Shown: piece by piece, positions 32,792 to 39,664 of the stretch
Numbering within the stretch: the first letter of the stretch is position 1
How the letters are laid out: every line of letters begins with the position of its first letter
Origin: an uncultured Ruminococcus sp.
GTDB taxonomy: Bacteria; Bacillota; Clostridia; Oscillospirales; Ruminococcaceae
DNA length: 39,664 nucleotides
NCBI GenBank assembly: GCA_910576995.1
Contig: CAJTLC010000023.1
Location: forward strand, 1 to 39,664
Reading direction: 5' to 3'
Program-made: the position numbers and the translations under genes
Notes under the pieces: generated by a model
The model's database searches: none
What the model was told of the DNA's origin: nothing
Seen by the model: the letters and a program-made list of their open reading frames with translations, nothing else

Positions 32792-32949
32792 ACAATATGG
32801 AGTTTGTAAAAGGTTTTATCAATGCCGCAAGAGCAATCTACGAATCACATTATGGTGACGAGATCGGAGAAGATGCAACAATTAGTGCTGATATGACGGG
32901 TGGAAAGAAAATTATTGTCACTATAACGATAGACGAACAGGAGGACTGA
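32788..32949 (+). CDS. Small phage protein (53 residues)
   Basis: An ORF running from ATG to TGA with GAGGAGG upstream, in the same frame pattern and spacing as its neighbours. The protein starts MNNMEFVKGFINAARAIYES and ends in a beta-rich KKIIVTITIDEQED. No family recognised. Confidence 0.65.
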   Translation: MNNMEFVKGFINAARAIYESHYGDEIGEDATISADMTGGKKIIVTITIDEQED

Positions 32950-32951
32950 AA

Positions 32952-33257
32952 ATGAGACTGATTGATGCGGACAAGTTGAAACAGGAGTTGATTGAACTGC
33001 GTACAATGGCGGAGTACAAAGAAGGAGTTAACTCATACGCATATGCTGCATTAAAATACGCTGTTGTATGTGTCATCAACGCCCCGACAATCGAAGCCGA
33101 GCCTGTGAGGCATGGGGATTGGCTGTATAACGACATATATCTTCCAAATTGTGCAGAATGTTCAGAATGTGGATGGAGGTCAAGTGTAAGAGGTGATGAA
33201 ATACCGAGTTATCATTACTGCCCCAACTGCGGCGCGAAAATGGACGGGGGAGATTAA
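32952..33257 (+). CDS. Phage zinc-ribbon protein
   Basis: The 101-residue protein begins MRLIDADKLKQEL and ends with two cysteine pairs, CAECSECGW and YCPNCGAKM, forming a zinc ribbon. This family is common in Clostridia prophages next to replication genes; the function is unknown. AGGAGG precedes the ATG. Confidence 0.8.
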   Translation: MRLIDADKLKQELIELRTMAEYKEGVNSYAYAALKYAVVCVINAPTIEAEPVRHGDWLYNDIYLPNCAECSECGWRSSVRGDEIPSYHYCPNCGAKMDGGD

Positions 33258-33259
33258 AA

Positions 33260-33457
33260 ATGAATAGTTGGAACACCCTTGGTGGTCGTCATGACACACG
33301 CTTTGTGATTCGCAATGGAATAACGGGAACGTACATACATAAATCGCTTTTCAGAATTATGGAATTCAGAACGCATTTCGAAGCGCTAACGTTTATCAGG
33401 CAGAGAGGGCTTAACAGGAACGTTTATTTTGTGGAGGTAAAACATGACGGAAAATGA
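33260..33457 (+). CDS. Small phage protein (65 residues)
   Basis: A small basic protein with no recognised family. GGGGGAG precedes the ATG, two bases after the previous stop, and its end overlaps the sigma-like gene by 14 bases. The density and regular spacing of genes argue that it is real. Confidence 0.6.
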   Translation: MNSWNTLGGRHDTRFVIRNGITGTYIHKSLFRIMEFRTHFEALTFIRQRGLNRNVYFVEVKHDGK

Positions 33458-33878
33458 AATAAAAGCATGGCTGAACCGGGCGTTTTATGCCGACAAAAAA
33501 GTAAAGGCTGTTGAGATGCTTGTACAGCAGTGCAGAGAGCGCGCGCAAGGGCTTTCAGTTTGTTATGAATGTAATGACAAGGGCAAGTCTACAGTCTCAC
33601 AGAACGGCACGGAGAACGCTCTTATCAAGCTTGCGGATATGGAGCGAAAACTACAGCGTCAGATATATGAACTGATCGGCACGGCGGACGAAGTTTCAAA
33701 CGCTATCGCACTTCTTGACGACGACGATCTTGAAACCGTTCTGATTCATCGCTACATACTTTTTCATACTGTCGAGGAAACGGCGGAGATTATGCATTAC
33801 AGTCCGCGTACTATCAGGGTTAAACAGAAAAAAGCGATCGAAAAACTTTGCCTGCTTTTGCCTTGTTTTGCCGCATGA
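33444..33878 (+). CDS. Phage sigma-70-like late regulator (DUF1492/ArpU type)
   Basis: The 144-residue protein ends in a sigma region 4-like helix-turn-helix (ETVLIHRYILFHTVEETAEIMHYSPRTIRVKQKKAIEKL, about residues 98-136). The N-terminal part contains paired helices and two cysteines. Proteins of this class stand just before the packaging genes in Firmicutes phages and are thought to switch on late transcription. GGAGG precedes the ATG. A promoter and the terminase genes follow directly. Confidence 0.82.
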   Translation: MTENEIKAWLNRAFYADKKVKAVEMLVQQCRERAQGLSVCYECNDKGKSTVSQNGTENALIKLADMERKLQRQIYELIGTADEVSNAIALLDDDDLETVLIHRYILFHTVEETAEIMHYSPRTIRVKQKKAIEKLCLLLPCFAA

Positions 33879-33891
33879 TATGTGCTATAAT
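33863..33891 (+). promoter_or_regulatory. Candidate late promoter before the terminase genes
   Basis: -35 TTGTTT (33863-33868) and -10 TATAAT (33886-33891) with a 17-base spacer. It overlaps the end of the sigma-like gene. A GC-rich hairpin (33938-33970) with GCAGCGC and GCGCTGC arms lies in the leader, before the small terminase gene. Confidence 0.6.
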
Positions 33892-33992
33892 GATATTATG
33901 AAAAACTGACATACAGATTAATTTTGAATACTCCTTTGCAGCGCGCCGTTCTTTCTTAGAGCGGCGCTGCTGTTTGTGGCGAGGTGGTGAAG

Positions 33993-34376
33993 TTGAATAA
34001 TGAAAACTTAAAAAGAGGGAATCCTGATACGCAGTTCCGAAGCGGTCGTGAAGCGGTCGAAAACGGTCGTAAAGGCGGTAGGGCTTCGGGAGTTTCGAGA
34101 AGTTTTCGGAGCGCAGTAAAAAAACGGCTGCGAAATTCTCCGGAACTGTTCGATGAAATAACGGATATGCTCACAGAAAAAACTCTTGACGGCAATTTTA
34201 AAGCTCTTGAACTGCTCCTTGAACTTGCCGGAGAATCGCCGAAGCAAATGGAGATCGCCCTGAAAAAGCGAGAACTCAAACTGAAAGAAGAAAGCATGAA
34301 AAACACTGCTGCCGGAGAAAATGAACTTCCTGCGCTTCTTTCCGCACTTGAAGCCGAGGACGGTGAAAGCGAATGA
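33993..34376 (+). CDS. Terminase small subunit, probable TTG start
   Basis: The 127-residue protein begins with the basic NNENLKRGNPDTQFRSGREA motif and GRKGGRASG seen in small DNA-packaging subunits of Firmicutes phages (DUF5681-like). The rest is helical. The frame opens at GTG 33984, but GAGGTGG at 33981-33987 overlaps that codon and sits five bases before TTG at 33993. It overlaps the large subunit gene by four bases. It would recognise phage DNA for packaging. Confidence 0.75.
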   Translation: MNNENLKRGNPDTQFRSGREAVENGRKGGRASGVSRSFRSAVKKRLRNSPELFDEITDMLTEKTLDGNFKALELLLELAGESPKQMEIALKKRELKLKEESMKNTAAGENELPALLSALEAEDGESE

Positions 34377-35629
34377 CATTCAGAAAATTATCCCCGAAGC
34401 AAAAAACAGTTTTTCGCTGGTGTTACCGCCCCGACAGTTATGCGCTTATCTGCGACGGTTCTGTCAGATCGGGCAAAACGGCGGCTATGTCGTGCAGCTT
34501 TATTCTCTGGGCAATGAAATCTTTCAGCGGCGAAAATTTCGGAATTTGCGGCAATACGGTTCAGGCGGTTGAGAGAAATATTATTGCTCCTTTGATGCAG
34601 ATGACCGATATAACATATTATTTCAAATTGAAATATATAGGCGGACATCATATGCTGACTGTCAGCGGAAACGGCAGGGAGAATTATTTCTATGTATTCG
34701 GCGGCAAGGACGAAGCCTCGTACAAGCTTGTGCAGGGAATCACGCTGGCGGGAGTATTTTTTGACGAAGTTGCTCTTATGCCCGAAAGTTTCGTCAATCA
34801 GGCTATTGCAAGAACTCTGTCGGTCGGCGGAGCAAAACTTTGGTTCTCCTGCAATCCCGACTCCCCTGCCCACTGGTTCTATACTGAATGGATATTAAAA
34901 GCAGACGAGAAAAACGCTCGGCGAATCCATTTCTCGATGAACGATAACCCGATGATGACTCCCGAAAAGATAAAACGCACCGAATCGCTTTATTCGGGCA
35001 TATTTTATCAGCGTTACGTACTCGGCTTATGGGTAGTTGCGGAGGGGCTTGTCTATACCATGTTCGATAAAGACGCGCATATTTTCAACATCGACGAGCT
35101 GAATATTGACAAGTTCGCAGGCGATCTCTACATCAGCATCGACTATGGTACTAAAAATCCGACTTCCATGGGGCTTTGGTATGTTGATATCAACGGTCAT
35201 GCATGGCGCATAAAAGAGAGTTATTACGACAGCAGGCGCGAGGGCGCACAGCGCACCGATGAAGAACATTATGCAGAACTCGAACGGCTTGCGGGCGAGC
35301 TTATCGATTATATCGACTGCGTTATTGTCGACCCGTCGGCGGCGAGTTTCATCGAGTGCATACGCCGTCACGGCACGTTCAAAATACGCAAAGCCGACAA
35401 CAGCGTGCTTGACGGTATTCGCGATACGCAAACGCTTCTGAAACTTGGATATCTGCATTTTTCAGAGGGATGTTCCGATACGATACGCGAATTCGGACTG
35501 TATCGCTGGGATGTACAAAAGCCGAACGACGTCGTTATCAAGGAGAACGATCATGCGATGGACGATATCCGCTACTTTGTCAAATATGCCATGAAGCGCA
35601 CTCTAAAAGATGTAAGAGAGGAGGGATAG
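34373..35629 (+). CDS. Terminase large subunit (PBSX/XtmB-like)
   Basis: The 418-residue packaging motor has an N-terminal ATPase with Walker A GSVRSGKT (29-36) and Walker B VFFDE (Asp131, Glu132). The C-terminal nuclease domain has catalytic acidic residues at Asp257 (SIDYGTKNP), Asp320 (VIVDPSAAS) and Asp396-Asp397 (HAMDDIRYF). Length and order match the family. It cuts concatemeric DNA and drives it into the prohead through the portal encoded next. Confidence 0.95.
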   Translation: MTFRKLSPKQKTVFRWCYRPDSYALICDGSVRSGKTAAMSCSFILWAMKSFSGENFGICGNTVQAVERNIIAPLMQMTDITYYFKLKYIGGHHMLTVSGNGRENYFYVFGGKDEASYKLVQGITLAGVFFDEVALMPESFVNQAIARTLSVGGAKLWFSCNPDSPAHWFYTEWILKADEKNARRIHFSMNDNPMMTPEKIKRTESLYSGIFYQRYVLGLWVVAEGLVYTMFDKDAHIFNIDELNIDKFAGDLYISIDYGTKNPTSMGLWYVDINGHAWRIKESYYDSRREGAQRTDEEHYAELERLAGELIDYIDCVIVDPSAASFIECIRRHGTFKIRKADNSVLDGIRDTQTLLKLGYLHFSEGCSDTIREFGLYRWDVQKPNDVVIKENDHAMDDIRYFVKYAMKRTLKDVREEG

Positions 35630-35630
35630 C

Positions 35631-37013
35631 ATTAATATATTTCAGTTTATAGCAAGCCTCTTCAGCCGCAAAGAAACGGCGGAGAAGCCCGTTTCGTCTC
35701 GGATGCAGACGGCGATAGACGTATGGCTCGATATGTATCGGCATCACGAAAGCAGCTCCGAAAACAACCGAAGTCTTGATCTTCCCGCCGCGATTTCTTC
35801 GGAGTTTACACGCCTTGTGACTGCCGAATCCGAGATCGTCATAGAAGGCGGCGAACGTGCGGATTTTCTGAATAAACAGTTCCGCAAATTCTTTAACTGC
35901 TTTATCGTATTCAGAGCGGAAGTCGCGCTCGCACTCGGAAGTATGGCGTTCAAGCCCTATGTATCGGGCGGCAGAATACTTGTTGACATGGTAAGAGCAG
36001 ACCGTTATATCCCTACGGCGTTTGACGATTCGGGAGAAGCTACGGCAGCGGTGTTCATGGCTCGAAAAACTATCGGCAAGCGTTATTATACGCGGCTTGA
36101 AACGCATACATGGAATTCTGACAATAAGTTGTATACGGTAGAAAATAAGGCGTATATATCGTATTCCGACGGCGCTCTCGGCAGAGAAACGGAACTCGCA
36201 TCCGTTCCCGGCTGGGAGAATCTGAAACCCATTCAGACCATTGCGAATATCGAACGCCCGCTTTTTGCCGTTTTCAGAGTTCCGACAACAAATACGGTTG
36301 ATCTCGATTCCCACCTCGGCGTTTCCGTTTATGCTCATGCCACGGAACTTATCAAAGAAGCCAACGAGCAATGGGCAAGGATAAACTGGGAATTCAAAGG
36401 CTCGGAACTTGCAATAGACGCCGCCGAAGATATGCTAAAAAAAGACAAGAAAACAGGACGTTTTCGCGAACTCCCCGTTGGGAAAAAGAGGTTGTTTCGC
36501 AGACATGATACGGGCGATAGGAAACTTTCCGATAATATTCAGGCGTTCTCACCTGCTATCCGCGATCAGTCGCTTTTCAGCGGTCTTAATCACATTTTAC
36601 AGCGGATTGAATTTAATGTGGGACTTGCCTATGCTACCCTCTCCGAACCCTCCGAAGTCGAAAAAACCTCGACTGAAATTCTCGCGAGCAGACAGCGAAG
36701 CTACGTACAGATCGGGAAAATTCAAAGAAGTCTCGAATCGGCGATAGAACAGCTTGTATACGCTATGGACGTTTACACAACGCTGTACGAACTCGCGCCT
36801 TTCGGGGATTATTCGCTGTCATGCACATGGGGCGACAGCGTTCTTGAAGACGTCGACAAGGAGTTTCAGCGGCGTTTGCAGCTTGTAACAGCAGGCAAAT
36901 TAAAGCCCGAAAAGCTGCTTGCCTGGTATTTCAATATTGACGAGGAAACGGCTCTTAACGAGTATATGCCTGTAGAAACGGAGTTGTTTAATGCTACCGC
37001 CAACAGAATATGA
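35631..37013 (+). CDS. Phage portal protein (SPP1 gp6-like), probable ATT start
   Basis: The protein of about 460 residues matches portal proteins: an N-terminal INIFQFIASLFSRKE helix, the RADRYIPTAFDDSGEA and DSHLGVSVYAHATELIKEANEQWARINWEF segments, and a C-terminal helical region (SLESAIEQLVYAMDVY). The first ATG in frame (35703) would cut off 24 residues typical of the family. GGAGGG at 35620-35625 lies five bases before ATT at 35631, which restores them. It starts one base after the terminase stop and overlaps the minor capsid gene by 23 bases. Confidence 0.9.
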   Translation: MNIFQFIASLFSRKETAEKPVSSRMQTAIDVWLDMYRHHESSSENNRSLDLPAAISSEFTRLVTAESEIVIEGGERADFLNKQFRKFFNCFIVFRAEVALALGSMAFKPYVSGGRILVDMVRADRYIPTAFDDSGEATAAVFMARKTIGKRYYTRLETHTWNSDNKLYTVENKAYISYSDGALGRETELASVPGWENLKPIQTIANIERPLFAVFRVPTTNTVDLDSHLGVSVYAHATELIKEANEQWARINWEFKGSELAIDAAEDMLKKDKKTGRFRELPVGKKRLFRRHDTGDRKLSDNIQAFSPAIRDQSLFSGLNHILQRIEFNVGLAYATLSEPSEVEKTSTEILASRQRSYVQIGKIQRSLESAIEQLVYAMDVYTTLYELAPFGDYSLSCTWGDSVLEDVDKEFQRRLQLVTAGKLKPEKLLAWYFNIDEETALNEYMPVETELFNATANRI

Positions 37014-38550
37014 GCATTTATGCGATCAGCTTATAACGCTGTATGCCGATCTCGACAACGCGATAATCAGCGATATCACGCGCAGACTGGTGAAGAACGG
37101 CAATATGACGGAGACTGCAAAATGGCAGGCGAAGCAGCTGCAGGAATCGGGAATGCTTTACGACGATATCATTGCGGAGATCGCAAGCCGTACCGACGCA
37201 TCGCAGAATCACATAAGGACGCTGTTCGAGGACGCGGCTGTCGAATCGGTCAGAAACGATAATGTGCGATACCGCGAAGCGGGTCTTTCGGGAATAATAA
37301 AGCTCTCCCCTGCGGCTATGCAGGTCCTTGACGCGGGTTATAAAAAGTGTTCGGGGGATCTCGGTAATCTCACGCTGACGACCGCAAATACGGCTCAGCA
37401 AGCTTATATGACTGCCTGCAACAACGCATATATGCGGGTGGTAAGCGGAGCGTTCGACTACAATACGGCTATCAGAAATGCCGTCAAAGCGGCTGCGCAG
37501 GACGGAACTTGGGTGCTTTATCCGTCGGGACATCGCGACAGAGTTGACGTTGCGGTCAGACGTTCCGTTCTCACGGGAGTCGGGCAGACCTGCCGTCAGC
37601 TTTCGATGATGAACGCGATCGATATGGACTGCGATATAATGGAGATAACGGCTCATTTCGGAGCGCGTCCCACTCATGCGGAGTGGCAGGGGCAGCTTGT
37701 AAGCTTATCGGGCAGAAAAGGCTATTTATCGCTTAACGATATAGGCTACGGCACGGTAGACGGCTTCGGCGGCGTGAACTGTCAGCACGACTGGTATCCG
37801 TTTTTCGAGGGCATAAGTTCACGCGCATATTCCGACGACGATCTGAAAAAGCTTAATGAGAAAAATACGGAATACAACGGCAAAAAATATTCCGATTACG
37901 AAATAACGCAGATTCAGCGTAAATTCGAACGCGATATACGCGGTTTGAAACGCGAGGCTGCCGCTTACGATTCAGGACGTGCCAACGCTCCCGACGAACA
38001 GCTCCGGCAGCAGTTTGCAGAGGATTTCAACAAAGCCGCCCTCAAACTTAAAGAAAAGGAACGTCAGCTTAAAGATTTCCTCGATCAGACAGGTCAGCTT
38101 CCCGATAACGCTCGAACTCAGGTTCTCGGCTTCGGCAGAAGTCAGGCGCAGAAGGCTGTTTGGGCGGAGAAAAAAGACTTGACAAATAAGAGTTACGATG
38201 ATATAATGCACTTAAAGGGGCAATTATCAAATGTTGAGGTACGAAAATGGTATTTGGCTCATGATAAAACCATTCCCGATTATATCGACAGATCGTTGCC
38301 GCTTGAACAGCAGGCTCGCCAAGCTTGTGAACTTCGAAATCAATTCAGAACACAAGCGCGAAATTTAATGGCTGATCAAGACGCACGACGACAGCTTGAT
38401 ATTACAGACCCAAATAAAAGTTTCGAAGAATTGCTTGCGAATAAAATGGATCGAAAGAATCTTACAAGAGAACAGGCGGTAGAAGATATTCTTAATACAG
38501 CAACAAAAACCAGAAAATCGGTTAACAAATCGCTGGGACTGGAGGAATAA
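36991..38550 (+). CDS. Phage minor capsid protein with toxin-like C-terminal extension
   Basis: Residues 1-290 match the phage minor capsid protein 2 family: IISDITRRLVKNGNMTETAKWQAKQL near the start and the HFGARPTHAEWQGQL...GYGTVDGFGGVNCQHDWYP core at 222-270. Residues 300-395 are charged helices. Residues 400-519 form a distinct, visibly AT-richer domain (LKGQLSNVEVRKWYLAHDK, RNQFRTQARNLMADQDARR, TATKTRKSVNKSLGLEE). From memory this domain recurs at the C-termini of phage head proteins and polymorphic toxins; I cannot confirm that here. CGGAG precedes the ATG. Confidence 0.85.
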   Translation: MLPPTEYEHLCDQLITLYADLDNAIISDITRRLVKNGNMTETAKWQAKQLQESGMLYDDIIAEIASRTDASQNHIRTLFEDAAVESVRNDNVRYREAGLSGIIKLSPAAMQVLDAGYKKCSGDLGNLTLTTANTAQQAYMTACNNAYMRVVSGAFDYNTAIRNAVKAAAQDGTWVLYPSGHRDRVDVAVRRSVLTGVGQTCRQLSMMNAIDMDCDIMEITAHFGARPTHAEWQGQLVSLSGRKGYLSLNDIGYGTVDGFGGVNCQHDWYPFFEGISSRAYSDDDLKKLNEKNTEYNGKKYSDYEITQIQRKFERDIRGLKREAAAYDSGRANAPDEQLRQQFAEDFNKAALKLKEKERQLKDFLDQTGQLPDNARTQVLGFGRSQAQKAVWAEKKDLTNKSYDDIMHLKGQLSNVEVRKWYLAHDKTIPDYIDRSLPLEQQARQACELRNQFRTQARNLMADQDARRQLDITDPNKSFEELLANKMDRKNLTREQAVEDILNTATKTRKSVNKSLGLEE

Positions 38551-38551
38551 T

Positions 38552-38785
38552 ATGTATCATTACAATATATGCAACGAGGCTGACAACAATATATTTCAGA
38601 AGCAATGCCGCGCTATTGAAAAGCATATTCCCTCAATAGCAAAAGAAAAGCTGCTTGAAGACGTTGACGGCTCTGCAACTCAGATATACGATTTGAACGG
38701 AAAGAAAATTACCGTTCACAACAGCAATTACATTGGCGCAGTTTTTGTTGAATCGGAGATCGCGATTGAAAAATATTTTATTTAA
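38552..38785 (+). CDS. Small partner protein after the minor capsid gene, possible immunity protein
   Basis: The 77-residue acidic protein (MYHYNICNEADNNIFQKQC at its start, EIAIEKYFI at its end) is encoded one base after the minor capsid gene with GGAGG before the ATG. It is as AT-rich as the extension of that gene and is followed at once by two hairpin terminators. The position fits a cognate immunity or chaperone protein for the extension; there is no direct functional evidence. Confidence 0.7.
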   Translation: MYHYNICNEADNNIFQKQCRAIEKHIPSIAKEKLLEDVDGSATQIYDLNGKKITVHNSNYIGAVFVESEIAIEKYFI

Positions 38786-38852
38786 ACGCTCATAAAAGGG
38801 CGTTTTTATTATAATCAAACAACGATAAAAAAGACCGCAGGGTCTTATTTTT
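38785..38852 (+). terminator. Tandem terminator-like hairpins within the head operon
   Basis: AAACGCT with GGCGTTT then TTATT (about 38785-38812), and AAGACC with GGTCTT then ATTTTT (about 38832-38855). Both follow the small partner gene and precede the scaffold gene, which has its own strong AGGAGG. They would reduce transcription into the capsid genes unless a further promoter or antitermination acts. Confidence 0.55.
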
Positions 38853-38883
38853 ATACTCATTTTTAAGCAGGAGGTAAACAATC

Positions 38884-39405
38884 ATGATCGACAAGAAATT
38901 TTTAGAGAACCTTGGCGTTACCGATGAGGAGACTGTCAATAAGATAGTCGCCGAATACGGAAGCGATATCAAGGCGGAAAAGGACGCGGCGGAAACGCTG
39001 AAAACTCAGCTTTCGGAAGCAAATACGCAGATCGAAAGCTTCAAAGGCATGGATATCGACACGATCAGGCAATCGGCTGCGGACTGGGAAGCAAAATTCA
39101 AGCAGTCCGAAGCAGACAGAGTCGCATTTGAGCATAAAACAAAGGTCGGCAGTCTTGTCAAGGAGCTGAAGCTTAAAGACTCAATTTACGAAGATTATCT
39201 CGTAAATCAGCTTATCGAAAAAGAATTGAAATTCGACAACGGCAAGCTGATCGGCAGCGACGACGTTATCAACGCTTTCAAAGAATCGCATCCCGACGCG
39301 TTTTCCGATACAAAGTCAAAACCCGAATTTGTGGAAAGCGCTCCCGGAGGTACGGAAAAAACACCCGATGACGACTACATCAGAAAAGTTATGGGATTAA
39401 AGTAA
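38884..39405 (+). CDS. Phage scaffolding protein (gp20-like minor structural protein)
   Basis: The 173-residue acidic, helical protein has a coiled coil (about residues 28-85; AEKDAAETLKTQLSEANTQ) and a C-terminal basic end (DDDYIRKVMGLK) that would bind the capsid protein. It fits the gp20 scaffold family of Firmicutes phages, and its place between portal/minor capsid and major capsid genes is standard. AGGAGGTAAAC precedes the ATG. Confidence 0.9.
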   Translation: MIDKKFLENLGVTDEETVNKIVAEYGSDIKAEKDAAETLKTQLSEANTQIESFKGMDIDTIRQSAADWEAKFKQSEADRVAFEHKTKVGSLVKELKLKDSIYEDYLVNQLIEKELKFDNGKLIGSDDVINAFKESHPDAFSDTKSKPEFVESAPGGTEKTPDDDYIRKVMGLK

Positions 39406-39417
39406 GGAGAAAAAATA

Positions 39418-39664
39418 ATGGCTAATAATTTAACGCTTATAAGCAAATACATCGCCCTGCTCGACGAGGTTTACAAGAAGTATACGCTCACGGGCGATCT
39501 TGAAGCGGACGCCTCGACTGTCCGCCAGGGCAATAACACTCACGAAGTCCTCATTCCCAAAATGGACATGGACGGTCTTGCCGATTACGACCGCAGCACA
39601 GGCTATGCGGACGGCAGCAGCTCGCTTGAATGGGAAACGAAGAAGTTCAATTACGATCGCGGCA
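39418..39664 (+). CDS. Major capsid protein, partial (5' end only)
   Basis: The first 82 residues are present before the window ends. They begin MANNLTLISKYIALLDEVYKK and include VLIPKMDMDGLADYDR and GSSSLEWETKKFNYDRG, a pattern typical of the N-terminal region of Firmicutes siphophage major capsid proteins. AAGGAG lies nine bases before the ATG, 12 bases after the scaffold stop. Confidence 0.85.
   Translation, partial: MANNLTLISKYIALLDEVYKKYTLTGDLEADASTVRQGNNTHEVLIPKMDMDGLADYDRSTGYADGSSSLEWETKKFNYDRG

Noticed and set aside
35580..36371. Long minus-strand open frame (263 codons) opposite the portal gene
   Set aside because: It mirrors the portal coding frame, has no ribosome binding site, and shows no recognisable domain.
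37018..37677. Minus-strand open frame (219 codons) opposite the minor capsid gene
   Set aside because: Shadow of a well-supported capsid gene; composition and content do not look like a protein.

Overview
The window looks like a chromosomal segment of a low-to-moderate G+C Clostridia-type Firmicute, probably a Ruminococcus-like member of the Oscillospirales. The clues are strong Shine-Dalgarno sites (GGAGG), consensus sigma-A promoters with 17-base spacers, a GGGtGRT/NifU-like gene pair typical of gut anaerobes, long-form HPF, a Thr-rich linker in a surface transglutaminase, and a Siphovirus-like Firmicutes prophage. The genus is an inference from gene content, not from a marker gene.

Layout. 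(1) 115-4255: tRNA-Pro(GGG) with promoter and terminator; an XRE regulator plus MutS-like ATPase operon; a dCMP deaminase flanked by two copies of a short inverted-repeat element. (2) 4345-9375: a MoxR ATPase, DUF58 protein and membrane transglutaminase operon with a clear promoter and terminator. (3) 9409-14181, minus strand: an OmpR-type two-component system followed by an ABC-2 exporter (ATPase plus two membrane proteins). (4) 14276-19957, minus strand: a NifX-like metal-binding protein, then a second two-component system read together with an ATPase/FtsX-permease pair of the antimicrobial-peptide type. (5) 20130-23319: an FHA, SEDS (FtsW/RodA) and class B PBP cell-wall operon. (6) 23386-27474: HPF, a LUD-domain protein, a DUF1113 membrane protein, and the NifU-like/GGGtGRT pair. 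(7) 27638 to the window end: a prophage running rightwards, with DUF927 ATPase, a candidate replication origin, a frameshifted helicase, VRR-NUC nuclease, small zinc-ribbon and accessory proteins, a sigma-like late regulator, terminase small and large subunits, portal, minor capsid protein with an unusual C-terminal extension, a small partner protein, scaffold and the start of the major capsid gene.

How it fits together. Regions 3 and 4 are each a sensor plus exporter module, and a palindrome between sensor operon and exporter operon in region 3 is a candidate operator. Region 5 couples a phosphothreonine reader to a septal or elongation peptidoglycan synthase pair. Region 7 has replication and packaging modules in the usual order but no integrase or repressor on its left side in this window.

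Points of most interest: a family of short elements with 16-18-base terminal inverted repeats next to TTA, scattered through regions 1-5 and in two places supplying or abutting stop codons; a symmetric array of nine TGTGGC-type repeats around an AT-rich core in the prophage; several genes whose best ribosome binding site points to an ATT or ATA start codon; and a capsid protein with a toxin-like tail followed by a small AT-rich gene. No CRISPR array, rRNA or intact autonomous insertion sequence was seen.
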